Positions 33,185 to 45,820 of a stretch of 64,000 nucleotides of DNA are shown one piece after another (position 1 is the first letter of the stretch; every line of letters begins with the position of its first letter). Below the pieces are notes generated by a model. It searched no databases. It had not been told where the DNA came from and worked only from the letters and a program-made list of their open reading frames with translations. The stretch is from Distichodus sexfasciatus (taxonomy: Eukaryota; Chordata; Actinopteri; Characiformes; Distichodontidae), in the NCBI GenBank assembly GCA_032718565.1, contig JAVGVS010000187.1:746001-810000 (forward strand), in the 5' to 3' direction. A program made the translations under genes and the position numbers.

Positions 33185-36100
33185 TCAAGCCGTGGTCTGA
33201 GAGTTGCGTTTTTTGGGATTGCGGGTTCTTCTCGTGTTGTCACGAACCGCTGAGTTGTCTCCCCTCTGCTTCCTGTTGCCTCGTCCCGGTCGAGAGCTCC
33301 CTGCCGCGACCTGACCTATGGAGTTTTGTAGCTGCTGGAAAACGCTCTGCCTGGTGACCTCCTTGTCGCCACAAGTGAAGGTCAGCGCCACGCCTTCGTT
33401 GATTTTCATGACCCGCGAGGTGCCGTCCGATGTGCCGTCGAAGCAGCGCCCGAGTGCCATCTCCTTAGCCGTACGAGGGTCTTGGTCGGTGACCGTGTAG
33501 ATGCCGTAGTTATGTCCGAGAGGGTCCAACGGGGCGAGCATGGTGAACTCGTTGGTGTCGTTGTTGACTGCCAGCGGTAGGTGGTTGACCAAGTATTCTT
33601 GCAGCATGCTGTTGACGCTCTCCCGCTTGCAGCTTCCTTGAGGAATCACCTTCACAAGGGTGCGGTCGACCCTGTCCTGGTCGTACAGCATTCCGCTGCA
33701 TTTGAACTCTAAACAGACTGCGGAGATGGTCGTCTGGTCCATGTCACGGATGCTTCGAGTGTCTCTGATGCCGTACAGGCGGCCGACGGTTCTCGGATGT
33801 GTGCCTCCCATGTTGCGAGAACGGACGTTGATCTCATGTGGAGCGTTGATTTTGACCTTGATGTAGCAAGCTCTGTATTCCATGGGCTTCGGCCACCAGC
33901 TCAAATAGTCTTCGGTCCAACTCATGGGATCGTCCTCGTTGAAAGGGACTGTGTTGTAGTCGTAGCGATCTCCCTCCACTCTAGAAAAGCGGAAATGAGG
34001 CGCGCTGAACGGCGCTTCCTCGCACTCCTTCAGCTTTTCGAAGGGGTAAATTGGCCCGTTTGCTTCTTCAGCAGTGTTCAGACTTGGTTTGGCCACGTTG
34101 ATGCTGAATGCAGTTTTCTTTAGTCTGGCGTCATCGTGGTCTGTACGCCTGTAGTTCATTCTGTTCAGGTAAGGCTGGGGTACGCCGATGGTGTTGGGAT
34201 TCAACTTGGGAGACGAAGCTACTGCCTCCAGTTCCTCTCCTCCGAGGTTGGCCATGACATAAGCAGAATATGCGTCAGCTCTCTGGTCGTCACAGAAGGC
34301 AGGAAGACATGCGCCGTTGGTGCCCGTTATAACGCTGTCGAACCTGCCCCATGCGCGAGGATTGGTGGAGTAACCGGCCACAGGTTCCATGTTGATCAGG
34401 GTCATCACAGCACCCTCAACTTGCTCGCTAGGCATGAAGCGCTCACTTCGGAAGGCGCGGACTTTAACGTAACATCTCCTGTTCTCAGGCACGTCCAAGT
34501 TAAACAGCCTCCTTTCACGTATTTCCATGTTTCCGACAAGGAAAGTCCTTTCTTCTCGCTTTCCCCTTTGCTTTTTCTCGGCATGGAACTGTCCCTCCTC
34601 CTCCCACAATCCAGTCTCGGGATTTAGGGACCACAGCTTCATTGCCTGCAGGTGTTCGGGAATCTTGACTTGGTTTGCGTCAAGACGGACTTTAACCTCT
34701 CCAGCGTTTAGTGACTCGCCACTGTCCTCATCCCTGAAGTCGACCGAGAACATACCATACGTCCTCAAGGGCAGCGTGTCACCTTCAGTGCCGACAAAGT
34801 TAAGGTCGCTCTGTGCGGCTGCCGCTGTCGATATGTCTCTTGGGTCTAGGAAGGTTACGCTGGCCTGCACGTTGCCAACAAACACCTCCCCGTTCTCTCT
34901 GTAGAAAGAATTGGGTGGAATTTCGATCTCAGCCATAGCTGCTTCTCCTTTGACTTCTCCAAGCTCTAGTTTGTTGGTGTCTGTTGAGTGAATGGTCACG
35001 GCAGGCTTCTTCCTCAGTAGCTTGACCTCATGGTACACGGCGCCTCCTTTGGAATTGAACAGAAGCACTTTGGTGGTGTTCACAAACTTTTGCATGTTGT
35101 CCACAAAAGTAAGAACAAGCCTTTCGGTGTCAGGAGGCACTTGGATGGAAAACGTTCCTTTGTATCCCGTTCGGCTGACCCTTGTACCGTCCTTGTAGAT
35201 GTGGCCAAACCTCATGGGCTCACCGGTGTCTGCTGCAATGGCACGTCCTCGCACTATGGCTTTGGCGTCGACACATTTCTTACATCCACACTGACTGACC
35301 ACCTTTGTGGGTAACTCGTACCCTTGGCACACGATCTGTCGCTCTTCCATTTTGGACACTCCACAGCAGAAAGACTGCGTGTCTTTGCACCGAATGCCTT
35401 TCTGTAGTTCGCCGGAGCATGTTTCTACTGGACATTTTCCCACGTCGTAATAGAATGAGTTGGTCTGGTTCTGGAAGCAGTCATGCGGTAGGCGAATTAA
35501 GTGGGATTGAGGATTTGGGTTGCATGATGGTTCATCTTGACCTTTTACATGGACACAGATAGACAAAGTTTGAAGCGAAACAAGTAATGTGTAGAACATG
35601 CTATAAATAGTTGTGTTACTGTTCGTTTACCTATGACTGTGAGGGTGGCACTCTTTGATTTAACAGCTCCATTTTCATTACTGGCTCTGCACAAATACTC
35701 TCCAGCTTGGTCAACTCGTAGGTTCCTTAAAACCAACGTCTCATCGTAGTGGTACTTACTTTTGTCAAGAAGACTTCCGTTGTGAAACCTGTGCAAATAA
35801 TGAAGTAGACAGTTGCTTTGTCACGCCTCAAAGGTTGACTTAAATTATTCATACATTATTCGAACTGCTTAATCCCAACCGGAATCGCGGGTAGAGTTGG
35901 GTGCCTATCGGTACCGGTACCTGGTGTTCGTAGCGATACTCAACGGTACCTCATTTCGATGCCTTGCTCTGAATCTAATACCTGATTTCTATCAACAGTA
36001 ATTAGAAGTCGCAAACTAATTTCACTAACGATTCTTATGTTACTACTACAATATAAGTTGATTAGTTTTTATAAAAATATCCCAGACCAATAACTACAAC

Positions 36101-39100
36101 AGATAGATCACTAATCGCCTAAAGCTTAGTGGAACTTTTGTTGACGGTGTAGATTCTATGTTCTCGATGTCGATGCTGACTGCAGGGGAGATAGTTGGTG
36201 GAGGCGTTGTAGTTGCGTCTGTCGCTTTAACAGCCCGTGCCCACGAGAGCTTTCTCGGCGCTTGTTGTTTGCGAAAAGTGTCATGTCGCGTTCGTTCCCA
36301 TTTCATGTAAACATTATCACGTGCTCCTACAAGTCATGCAGGCACTTAGCGCTCCGAGTGCTAAAGCTCATAGGAGTTGAATTAAAAATAGGCGCTGTCT
36401 GCACACAAACCGCGTTTGGTGGACACGGGCGCTAACTGTGGCGCTCCAATTATCCAGTTACCCCTGACTTAAATTAAATTGTGTTTACAGTTTACCATTG
36501 ATACTCTTCAGGTTCTGGGGATCCGACAACCTTGCAGCAGAAGGCAGCTGTTTGACCCTCTCTTCTAGCTTTTGATTCGGGGTTCTTTTGCACAAACAGT
36601 TTTTCTGGGGGAAAATAAACACGTCGTTAGCAAATTAGCATGTCGTTTTAAGAGTTTCGTCGAAGAAATGACGTAAAACGGGGTGGAAAATATGATGTGC
36701 TTACTTGCTCGTTCCAGCTTCACGTGAAATATGGTTGTTTGCTCCACACTCTTGGGCATGACGACTCTTTGAGGCGTGTGCTTCTGCAACTTTATCATCA
36801 GGGTAGTGTTGCCATCCGGGCACACCCCCGGCACGCGGAAGTGTCCGTTATGGTCAGTAAGTGTGAGGAGTTTGGGATTTGTGCCGGAGAGTAGGATGAC
36901 CGCCTCGGGAGCTGGTAGACTTCCGGATCTGCGCACAGACCCGAGAACTGTGTGATCCGGACACGAGCAGCCACTGCATTCTGCGTTGACCTTGCCCATC
37001 TCACATTGCAGATGACAAACTGCAGAAGTAGGAAAGAAAAGAACCCAAATTTAATTTTCGATCCCAGCAGCACAACAACTAAGGCTACGTTCACACTGCC
37101 ATGCTGAAGTGACTCAAATCGGATTTTTTTGCCTTAATGTGACACAGATCTGATCTTTTCAGGGCTGTGTGGACACGCAAATCTGATCTTTTCAAATCGG
37201 ATTTGTGTCACTTTCATATGTGGTACTAAATCCGATACGTATCCAGTTTGCGGCCATGCGACCTGAATGTGAACGCTCAGATCGGAATTCATGTGGCTTT
37301 TTGCTTATACGCATGCCCTGCCATCATCAGCCTGCACCGGCAGCGCGGGAAGGTAAAAATGGAGGAGAGCTGCGATAACAGAAAATGCTAGCCGCCTGAC
37401 CTTTTTTTCTCCTTTTCGACCTGCTCATGTACAGCTGATTCACTGTTTGTCGTCCTCCAGAGCAAAGTGCGATACATGCGTGAGCTACTAACGCCTCCAT
37501 TTTTAATGCCATGAGCCGTCCCACAGATATGACGTTTTTTGTAGTTGGTGACACAGTTGACCAGTGTAAAAACGTATCAATGTGCGCATGCTGACATTTC
37601 GGAGGACCGATGCGTTCACATTACAGTCAGATACAGGTCACTTGTAGTTATGAATGTGAACCGTCAAGATCGACAAATCCGATCTGAGCAAAAAAATCGG
37701 AATTGAACGATGTGGCTGGCAGTGTGAACGTAGCCTTAGGGTTAGGAACTTTGCAGAGAGACTCAAAGATGATTGTTCTGAAAAGAGCTGCATTTGAACC
37801 TGTGACTTCTTGCTCCACAGGTGAGTGTTCTAACTTTAGGCTACCATCATCCAGTGGTTTTAAGAGTGTATTAACTGTAACCTGTCTTCTCTTTATGTTA
37901 GAAGCACTGTCCGAAAACTACCAACTGCATTTGAATTGAACGTCCAGCTGCCTTACCTGCACAGGTAGGTCCTTTACACTCCCTGCTCTCCACACTTGGA
38001 CCACTGCACTGCCTCGATTGGGTTCTGCATGTCCTGGAACGCACCTGAGTCGCTGTCTGGTCACACTGAGCAGGACACGGGCTCCAGTCTGACCACAGAC
38101 CCCACACTCCAGGAGATTCTGGGAGTGTCTCTAATACACAGTCAAAATATTCTCGATTTACGTTTTGCTGATTAGAGAAATTAGAAATTAATTTATACTA
38201 AACTTCCGTCTTGTTAACGAACCTCTTGGACACAAGAAGCGAACTGCGTAATTGGAGCAGTTCTTTCCCAAAGGCTGCTCTGCATTGATGCACCAGAAAC
38301 CCAGTGCCGGGTCGACGTGAACCTTTTCTCCGGTGCTACGTGCCGGGATCCAGTCTGTAGTACGGGCCTCCAGGGCTTGCGGAGTCTCGCAGACGCGAGC
38401 GCGGTAGTAGAACCGAATCGCATCCAGCTGCTCGTAGTCTCCTTTTCCTCCGGGGTGGTCAACATTGAACCACGTAGTCCATTCGTAGTCTGAATAAAGA
38501 GACATAAGTGTCAAGTGCTGATGCACCAGTTAGACAAGCTGCAGGGGGCGTGGAGACCGGACAGTTTGTACTTTTCAAAGTGAACTTTAACGCTCATTCA
38601 GCAAAAAACAGTGTTATTAGAGGTCCAAGCACTCACTAAAAATATATTTGTGTTTTAAAATAGAGAATTAGAGGCAGGTTGCAGGTGACAGTCCATGGCG
38701 AAACAGACAAAATTAATAACACATCTTTTTGCACATCCACCATGAAAGTTTACTCAGTGCTCAGTGACATAGAGGGTAAAGGTACCACTGAGGTCCTCTC
38801 CGGGCGCTGCCCACTGCTTCTTCATGGATGGGTCAACTGCAGAAGTCACATTTCATTTTGGTGCACCGTGTGCTCTGGTAACCTCTTCAGGAAATTTGAT
38901 TGTTTGTTTATAGGGCTGCAGCTAACGTTTATTTTGTTAGTCGATTAATCTGCCGATTATTTTTTTTGTTTACTAATCGGATAAAAAACATTTTTTAATA
39001 AACCAAACTGTCTTTCTATTTTTTTGTTTTTACTCTCTATGGAAAAAAAAAATCTAATTAATTGAAAATGAAGAAATATTGAAGTTTTCAATATTTTTAG

Positions 39101-40659
39101 CCAATTTGGACTCATTTTAGCCTATAACTCATTTTTGACTCTGGGAGAGAACTACATTTTTGTGCAAGATGGTGTTCAACGAGTCATGTCACAGTAACGA
39201 GGTGGACACGCGTCGGAATAATCACTCAAAATATCAAGTAAATGATTGAAGATTTTTAGTGTGTAATTTCAGGGTTCACCACCGGTTCACACGCTACTGG
39301 GCCTGGCTTAAACATCGCGGTGTGGCCAATTGCAGACAGGTGGCTCTTCAGCCTCTGGCTTCCACGCATCATTTCCAATTAAACTCAGGATGTAAACGTG
39401 GGTCAAAACCCAACAATAAGACCGCTTGTCTAGCAGCGACTCTACTGGCACGCCTTAAATTTCAGGGTGTCATCTTTCCGCCAGGCAGCTGTTGGTGTCT
39501 ATTGCGACATCTGCTTTTGTCGGGGATGAGAGGTTTTTAGATTTGAATCCTAAACTTAGCTGAAAATACTGGAACCAGGAAATGGGGATGGGCTGAGCCA
39601 CGTTTTCAGTTCCGATCCGATTCCGATACACAGCTGCCGATATCGATATAGATTCCGATACCATGTCTCTTTTTACTTTTATAATTATTGTTATGGCTTT
39701 AGATTCTTTCTTGGAGAGAACTACAGCCTAAACCAATCAGGAACACAGAGATTGTGAGCAAGAGCTGGTGTTATTTAGGAAATTAAACAGTATAATTTGG
39801 GGATGCACCTATCCACCTATCAAATAATTCATCTACATTTATTTTTTTACTCTCTGACATTTTAGAATAAAAAAAGTATTCTCTGATTAATTGAAAGTGA
39901 AGAAATAGTGACTTTGGCCATTTTTTGAGTGATTTTTGGACTCGTTTCTTGGAGAGAACAGTTTTGACATGAAGGCGTTCTACATGAGTCGTTTGGTGTG
40001 ACCGCATCCTCACAGTAATACTCTGAAAACAAAGTAAACGGCTGTATTGTGAGTAAAACGCTGGTTGTTTTTGTTATTTAGCAGCTAAAATATATGTCTT
40101 GTCTGTAATTAAGAGGAAGATTTGACTAAACTGGAATGCTCGAATGTTTGACACACGCTGTGACAGACGCACATGCTAACAAACGCGCAAGTGAGCGAGA
40201 GCTTGTCTTGTTAAGGAAATTAAATAGTGTAATTGTGTGATTTGTTTCTGGGGTTGTAGTGTGTTGCGCTGCTTGTTCTGCTCATGGTTATATCAATATG
40301 TAGGAATTAGCGCGAATACCTCAGTGACCCTTCCGATGCGTAACGAATAGAGTGTGCTCGCATACGCAAACATAGAGAAACCTACAGTTTACGCATTGGC
40401 TCCAGAGATCGGCCCAACGCCACTGATACCCGATCCAGATATTTGAATCATTAACGGACCGATATCCCGTCCACGTATCGGATCGGTGCATCCCTACCAG
40501 CAAGGGGACCAGAAGCTCCAGGATTTGATGGTCATCTCATTTGGGTTGGTGATGTTAAATGTGGTGTAGCCAAAAGGGCACGAGAAACAAACCTTGAGCG
40601 AAGGTAGCAGTAATTCCCAAGAAGACGAGAAGAAAGACCCGCGTTAATGGGCGGCCCAT
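33185..40659 (-). CDS. cilp: Cartilage intermediate layer protein
   Basis: Minus-strand exons in transcript order: 40659-40593 (signal peptide MGRPLTRVFLLVFLGITAT, cut near FAQ), 38489-38223 (WTTWFNVDHPGGKGDY, the mucin-2/CILP WxxW-type domain), 38130-37957 (thrombospondin type 1: WSDWSPCPAQC), 37019-36705, 36605-36496 and 35788-35631 (one Ig-like domain split over two exons; QAGEYLC), and the large last exon 35541-33185 of about 785 codons. All junctions are phase-consistent, totalling about 1,150 residues against ~1,180 in mammals. The last exon carries the conserved CILP body (LIRLPHDCFQNQTNSFYYDV, RTYGMFSVDFRDE, FNEDDPMSWTEDYLSWWPKP). Family role: secreted cartilage matrix glycoprotein, processed into two chains, that modulates TGF-beta/IGF signalling. 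Close identity along the whole body favours cilp over cilp2. Large introns hold several transposon copies. Confidence 0.93.
37081..37737. mobile_element. MITE with 21-bp perfect terminal inverted repeats
   Basis: Left end 'aaggctacgttcacactgcc' at 37081 and right end 'ggcagtgtgaacgtagcctt' ending at 37737 are exact inverted copies, followed by partly matching subterminal 'tcggattttttt' blocks. Length 657 bp, no transposase. It lies in the cilp intron between 37019 and 37957. The frames 37327-37554 and 37703-37939 lie in or across it and are not genes. Confidence 0.9.
38765..38885 (+). repeat. tRNA-derived SINE, copy 7 (5' truncated)
   Basis: 'gtaaaggtaccactgaggtc', 'cgctgcccactgcttcttca', 'tggtgcaccgtgtgctctgg'. 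It is antisense to cilp, in its intron. Confidence 0.8.
38914..39250. mobile_element. 'agggctgca' hAT-like element, copy A
   Basis: Starts 'tagggctgcagctaacgttt' and shares a long interior with 45200-45600: 'taataaaccaaactgtcttt', 'agccaatttggactcatttt', 'aacgaggtggacacgcgt', 'aataatcact.aaaatatca'. No clear right terminus is seen. Confidence 0.7.
39590..40497. mobile_element. hAT-like element with 'ggtgcatccct' terminus
   Basis: The right end 'gtatcggatcggtgcatccc' at about 40476-40495 is the common hAT terminus. A worn left end with 'ccgatccgattccgatacac' lies near 39615. The centre (39830-40050) repeats blocks of the 38.9 kb element, so this looks composite. It lies in the first cilp coding intron. 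Confidence 0.6.
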
Positions 40660-41222
40660 CTCGGCTCTCGACCAGCAAACCTTTGACCTCAAGTAAAATG
40701 ACCCCTCGGCTCTTTTCGCGCCAATTATAGTCCGGCGACGAGAACTCCTGTGGGTCAGAGGGGAAGCCAGAGCGGATGATCAGTTGCAGAGATTCAATTT
40801 TGGAAATGTCTTTTGTTACTGAGAAAAGCCACAAACACAAAGAAGATCTAGTAGAACTCGGCCACACACTCTCTCTCAGATTTCACATCTGTAAGAGTCA
40901 TCAGTGTGTGTCTGGGGAACGTAAAAAATGTTCCTAAACCTACCTACACGTATTCCATATGTCCCTCAAGAGAGCAAGAGGGAGAGAGAGTTCGCTGTTA
41001 ATCTTGTTCATAACTTCATTTCCACCATTTGATCAATTAAAGTGTGTGAAAGAATAAATGCAGATACCAACCAAAAATAAAGGTCAGCGTTGCAGTGGTG
41101 GTGACCAGAAAAGCAGAAATACTCATGAGAAAACACACACACACCCCAGTCCAACAATGATGTAAAATGAGTTCCTCAACGCAAGAAAAACAATTAAAGA
41201 AAACAAGAAAATCAGTCTTACC

Positions 41223-41300
41223 CAAATCCAAAACCTCTAGATGAGGTGATGAAGGTTCTCTCTGCTCCAACGATGAAGCGGAGTGGTGTGTGTGTGTGTG
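41223..41300 (-). other. Non-coding first exon of cilp (5' UTR)
   Basis: On the minus strand the sequence ends with 'ggttttggatttggg' followed by a strong donor, GTAAGA (41222-41217). It begins roughly 25-30 bp after a TATA box. It has no start codon in frame with cilp. The splice would lead to the exon holding the ATG at 40659. Confidence 0.55.
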
Positions 41301-41320
41301 TTCCTGGTCTTCCCCTCGCT

Positions 41321-41330
41321 CTTATATAGC
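41321..41330 (-). promoter_or_regulatory. TATA box of cilp
   Basis: On the minus strand 'gctatataag' is a close match to the TATA consensus, about 25-30 bp before the inferred transcription start near 41,295. A TATA promoter suits a tissue-restricted matrix gene. Confidence 0.6.
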
Positions 41331-41664
41331 TCAGCCGTGATTTGTGGGCTCGGCCTCTCACCGCTGTCAGGAAACCAGACGAGAGCAGAACGAAAACCAC
41401 AGAGAAAACGAGTAAAACCTCAGTGGTGTTAAGAGGGGTTGTGTTTTACGGTGAAGTGTTATATGTTCTAGACCGAGTTGGAGTCTTGCGTGTTTCTGGG
41501 ATGATGTGTTCCTCTGTAATGTTTTATTTGAGAACAATGCAACAATCAGTATCACGTTGTTGAGTAGAGAGTGTGTGTTGATGTCTTGGTTAGGATTGTG
41601 TTCGACAGTAGAGATGTGTTTTTGTGTTTCATGAGTTTAAATTCTCTGTGCATTGAAGAGCCAG

Positions 41665-41850
41665 GTACCAGTACCAATATTTTTACTGTTATTACTCAAG
41701 TACCAATATTTTAATATTTTTACTGTTATTACTCAAGTACCAGTACTTTAATAATTTTACCGTTATTACTCAAGTACCAATACTTTAATAATTTTACTGT
41801 TATTACTCAAGTACCAATACTTTAATAATTTTACTGTTATTACTCAGGGA
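41665..41850. repeat. Tandem repeat, 37-bp unit, about five copies
   Basis: Units contain 'tactcaagtaccaatacttt' followed by 'aataattttactgttat'. The first copies are shorter. It lies in the intergenic region upstream of cilp. Confidence 0.9.
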
Positions 41851-42289
41851 CTGAGGTAAGGTACTGTTGGGTAAGCAACACACACACTCACACACATATG
41901 TAATTAACTTAATGATTAACAGTTTTGTTTGTATGAGCGAATGTTGTCGCTTCGTTTCACGTGTTGCAAGGACCATGAGTCGTTACGCAACATGAAGAAA
42001 GAACACGTTTTTCTCTGAAACCATTCCCGCGAACTGTTTGGGTCAAAACCCCAGGAGAACGCTCGTTTATTAGAAACACCACATGACGTCGGTTAACACT
42101 TTATCGTTCAGACGTGTTGATAAACATTTCGTCCGCTAGTTGAAGCGAGCCAATAACATTGCGCTGCCATATGACTGCAGCACAAGCAGTTTCATTTATA
42201 GCACGTGCTAGCTAAAAGGGAAAATGTTTCCTGAAAGCTTTTTACATGCTGGAGAAGCTGTTTTAAAGCTGCAGATTAAAAGCAGCTAA

Positions 42290-42880
42290 GCTACAGCCAA
42301 GCTACTGTTTTAGTTAATTAAACACTAGCTTGACTGTAGCTTAGGTCCTGTTTGAACTATGTTAAAACACTAGCATAGCAGTAGCTTAACTGTTGTTTCT
42401 AACTCTTTACCTTCGTTAAAACGCTAGCTTGGCTGTAGCTTAGCTATTGTTTCTAACAATATTAAACACTAGCAAGATGGCAGCTTAGCTACCATTTCTA
42501 ACTGTGTTTAGCTATGTTAAAACACTAGCATGACGGCAGCTTAGCTACTATTTCTAACTGTGTTTAGCGATGTTAAAACACTAGCATGACGGTAGCTTAG
42601 CCACTATTTCTGTGTTTAGCTATGTTGAAACACTAGCATGCCTACTATGTTTAGCTATGTTAAAACACTAGCATGACGGTAGCTTAGCTACTATTTCTAA
42701 CTGTGTTTAGCAATGTTAAAACACTAGCATGACGGTAGCTTAGCCACTATTTCTGTGTTTAGCTATGTTAACACACTAGCATGATGGTAGCTTAGCTACT
42801 ATGTTTAGCGATGTTAAAACACTAGCATGACGGTAGCTTAGCTACTGTTTCTTACAATGTTACAACCGAAGTGAAGTTAC
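42290..42880. repeat. Minisatellite, about 56-bp unit with deleted variants
   Basis: About ten copies of a unit combining 'gttaaaacactagcatgacg', 'gtagcttagctactattt' and 'ctaactgtgtttagc'. Some units lack the last block. The first copies (42290-42450) are older and include 'agctaagctacagccaagct', which ties the array to the dispersed repeat at 52.6 kb and 47.3 kb. Confidence 0.9.
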
Positions 42881-45199
42881 AGCCAAGCTACTGTTTTAAC
42901 ATAGTCGTTAGTTACACTGCAAGCTACCGAAAAAACTTAGCTAACTACATCCAAGCTGTTTCATCCAATAATATGTGTTAATTAAAAAACTGAAACAAGG
43001 TTTTAATACGAACTTTTTAACAACAAAACGTCAAATCAGTACGGTTTCAATGACGTGTTAGAGCTTTAAGGCTTGTATAAGTTACACGAATGCGTAAGTT
43101 CTGTTGGTCTATCATTACGGTCATGCGTTTTGATGCTACGTCGCTAGTTGGAAAACAGTTAATGGAGAAGTTATGAGTTTGTGATAAGTGCTGTAGCTTT
43201 GCTACTGAAATGCTGCTAAAAAGTTACCTCACAAAGGTAAAAAGAGGAAAGAATTTAAAGTGATTGGCTTACAATTTACAATGGAAATTGAAATCACCCC
43301 AATTATTGACTACTTTTTTTTTTACAGATAAAATGAACCAACTGTTGCTAGAGCTTTCGCAAAGTGGGCCAACGGCAGTTGGGGCTAAAACCTATTAATA
43401 ACCATCCCATTTTTGTGGCTTGGTGTTTTTATTCAAAACAGGACAACCGACATGTGTTTTTGCTGTTGAATAGTTGTTAGCAATTACAGGCCAGTCCGTT
43501 TGTTACCACAGAACAGCAACATTATTTCTTGATGACTTGGTTTTAGACAAATTATCAAAAATTAATCGAAACCGACATTCAGAATCTCTAATCTGTCATC
43601 TTGGCTATGACAATTACTTTAGTAATTTTATATACAATTTATATGCAGTAATACCTTGGATTACATTGTTTCCACATGCATCTTTCTCAAAGTTTCGTTG
43701 AAAAATTACAATTGTAAAAAAGTGGTTTTATTCAGAATTGCACCTTTTAAAAACAAGTGCATAAAAATGTAAATAACCAATAACATGCTTAATTATAGAA
43801 AATGGAATGTTTAATATGTAAAATGCTATATATATGCAATAAATAAATATTAAGCTATATAACAAAAAAATATATATATAGTCAAAAGTCAAATAAATCC
43901 AAATAGTATGAGAAGTTTTATTACTCTCTGACTTTTCTATGTGACTGCGTTATTAAAGACAGGTTGGTAAGTTTATAGTTTATTCAAGTTGTCATTTTTC
44001 ATGTTGCGTGTTCTGAAACCTGTTAACAGTGTACGGTGAGGTACTGTATGTGTATAAAACAATTAGCTGAGCATATCCAGCTCTGATAAAAAAATGAGAC
44101 CACATCACTTTATTCTGTTCACTGAGTTTGCATTATGTGGCTGTGGTTGATGTACTTTTATGAACTAGTTGCAGTTGCAAGTCCGTGAAAAATAAGAAAG
44201 TAGTTTATATTTTAACATATAACTGCAATTCTGTTTTTATAGCAGCTGTTCCCTGTTATATTCCAACACCTACACACCTGATTCAGTTTGCTGATTGGAG
44301 GAAACAGACCTCAGTAAATGAGGATACCTTGGACTTGTGGACCATATTCTTTTAATGACATAATTGTAAAATAATATGTGTAGTTTGCAACTTCCAGGTT
44401 AGACTAAGATCATTTACTCTATAAGATTATAACATGTGTAAGAATTTTCTCCAAAAATGTTATAAACGAACATGGACTTTTTTACACAGACACACAGCCA
44501 CAAACTGTATATCCAATGAATCAGAAATAAAATGACTTATTTTTTGCCGCAGCTGTATTAATAGATGAGCACATTTACAGTACAGACTTTATCAGTGAGC
44601 TGTTAGGGCAAAAACCAAGTAAGAAAATCAGAATTGAGGTAAGATCTCATTAATCGTGATGTTCATTTAAGCTCGTCACTCAGCCCAACTTCATAGTTCT
44701 GTCAAACTAAAACATGAAGATATTTTTCCTTATTTTTATTTGCCGCCGCTTTGAGACGGTGTCTTTAAGTTTATCTGGGATTTTTTTTTTGCGTTCAGAC
44801 ATTGTTCTGATCTTACGACGAGGGTGCAAGTAAAGCCAGATGTTCCTAAAAAAAACATCCGAGCGCTTCGAAGGGTCAGTGACGAGCGGACGGACTTCCA
44901 GTGTCAGCCCTGAAGCGTTGTAGACTTGAGTGGAAAATCTTAACAGCATCATGTGAAATCTTACCTCATGTTTACCAGGCGGCCTTTATCGCGTTCCCTC
45001 GTCCGAGCTGATGGAGTGTGAAGTCGTAATTAGTCTGATGAAGATTCGGGTTGGTGTTAATGAGAGGACTTAGTAAAAGAAACCTGTCATTTACAGCATC
45101 AGAGAAACAGACAAAGACAGTTTGTTGCTGACAAAACGACAACCCTAAAACTTCTTAACGTTGTAAGGACACGTCAGCTAGAAATAGAAGTCCAGAATA

Positions 45200-45820
45200 G
45201 GGCTGCAATTATCAATTATTTCGTTAATCAATTGATCTGACAATTATTTTTTTGATTAAATGATTATTAATTGGATCAAAAAAAAATTAAAGACCTTTTA
45301 TTTCAAGCATTTTTTTAATAAACCAAACTGTCTATATTTTTTAATTTTCTAACGCTATAAAATAGAAAAATATTTTCTGATTAATTGAAAATGAGGAAAT
45401 ATGGAAGTTTTTGCCATTTTTTAGCCAATTTGGACTCATTTTTGGAGAGAACTACATTATTGTGTACGATGGCGTTCCACATCAGAGTCGCGTCACAATA
45501 ACGAGGTGGACACGCGTGGGAATAATCACTGAAAATATCAAGTAAATAGCTGTGTTGTGAGTAGAATGCTGGTTGTTATTTATCGGCTAAAAGTGAGTTT
45601 TGTCAGTGATAAATGCGAAGATTTAACTGAACTGGAACGCTCAAGTGAGTTATTAAAAACTGAAATACCCACAGTCAGCGACAATCTGGAAAGAGTGTGA
45701 AGAATTAGGACTAGAACTTCACCAGCGTAATGTCGTGCTGAATAAAATTTGTGACAATATTTTCATTTTGGATCGATGTGGATTGATGTAAATCGATGTA
45801 TCGTTGTCGTTACCCTCATA
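45200..45820. mobile_element. 'agggctgca' hAT-like element, copy B
   Basis: Begins 'tagggctgcaattatcaatt' and shares its interior with 38914-39250. A possible worn right end, 'gtatcgttgtcgttaccct', is near 45800-45818. No transposase frame. Confidence 0.65.

Noticed and set aside
33318..35562. Many plus-strand open frames of 60-163 residues
   Set aside because: They are antisense shadows of the large last cilp exon.
33185..40659. cilp2 instead of cilp
   Set aside because: The body of the last exon follows the CILP1 sequence almost residue for residue in long blocks. A tree would settle it.
42290..42880. CRISPR-like regular repeats
   Set aside because: There are no unique spacers; repeats abut directly and the context is a vertebrate intergenic minisatellite.
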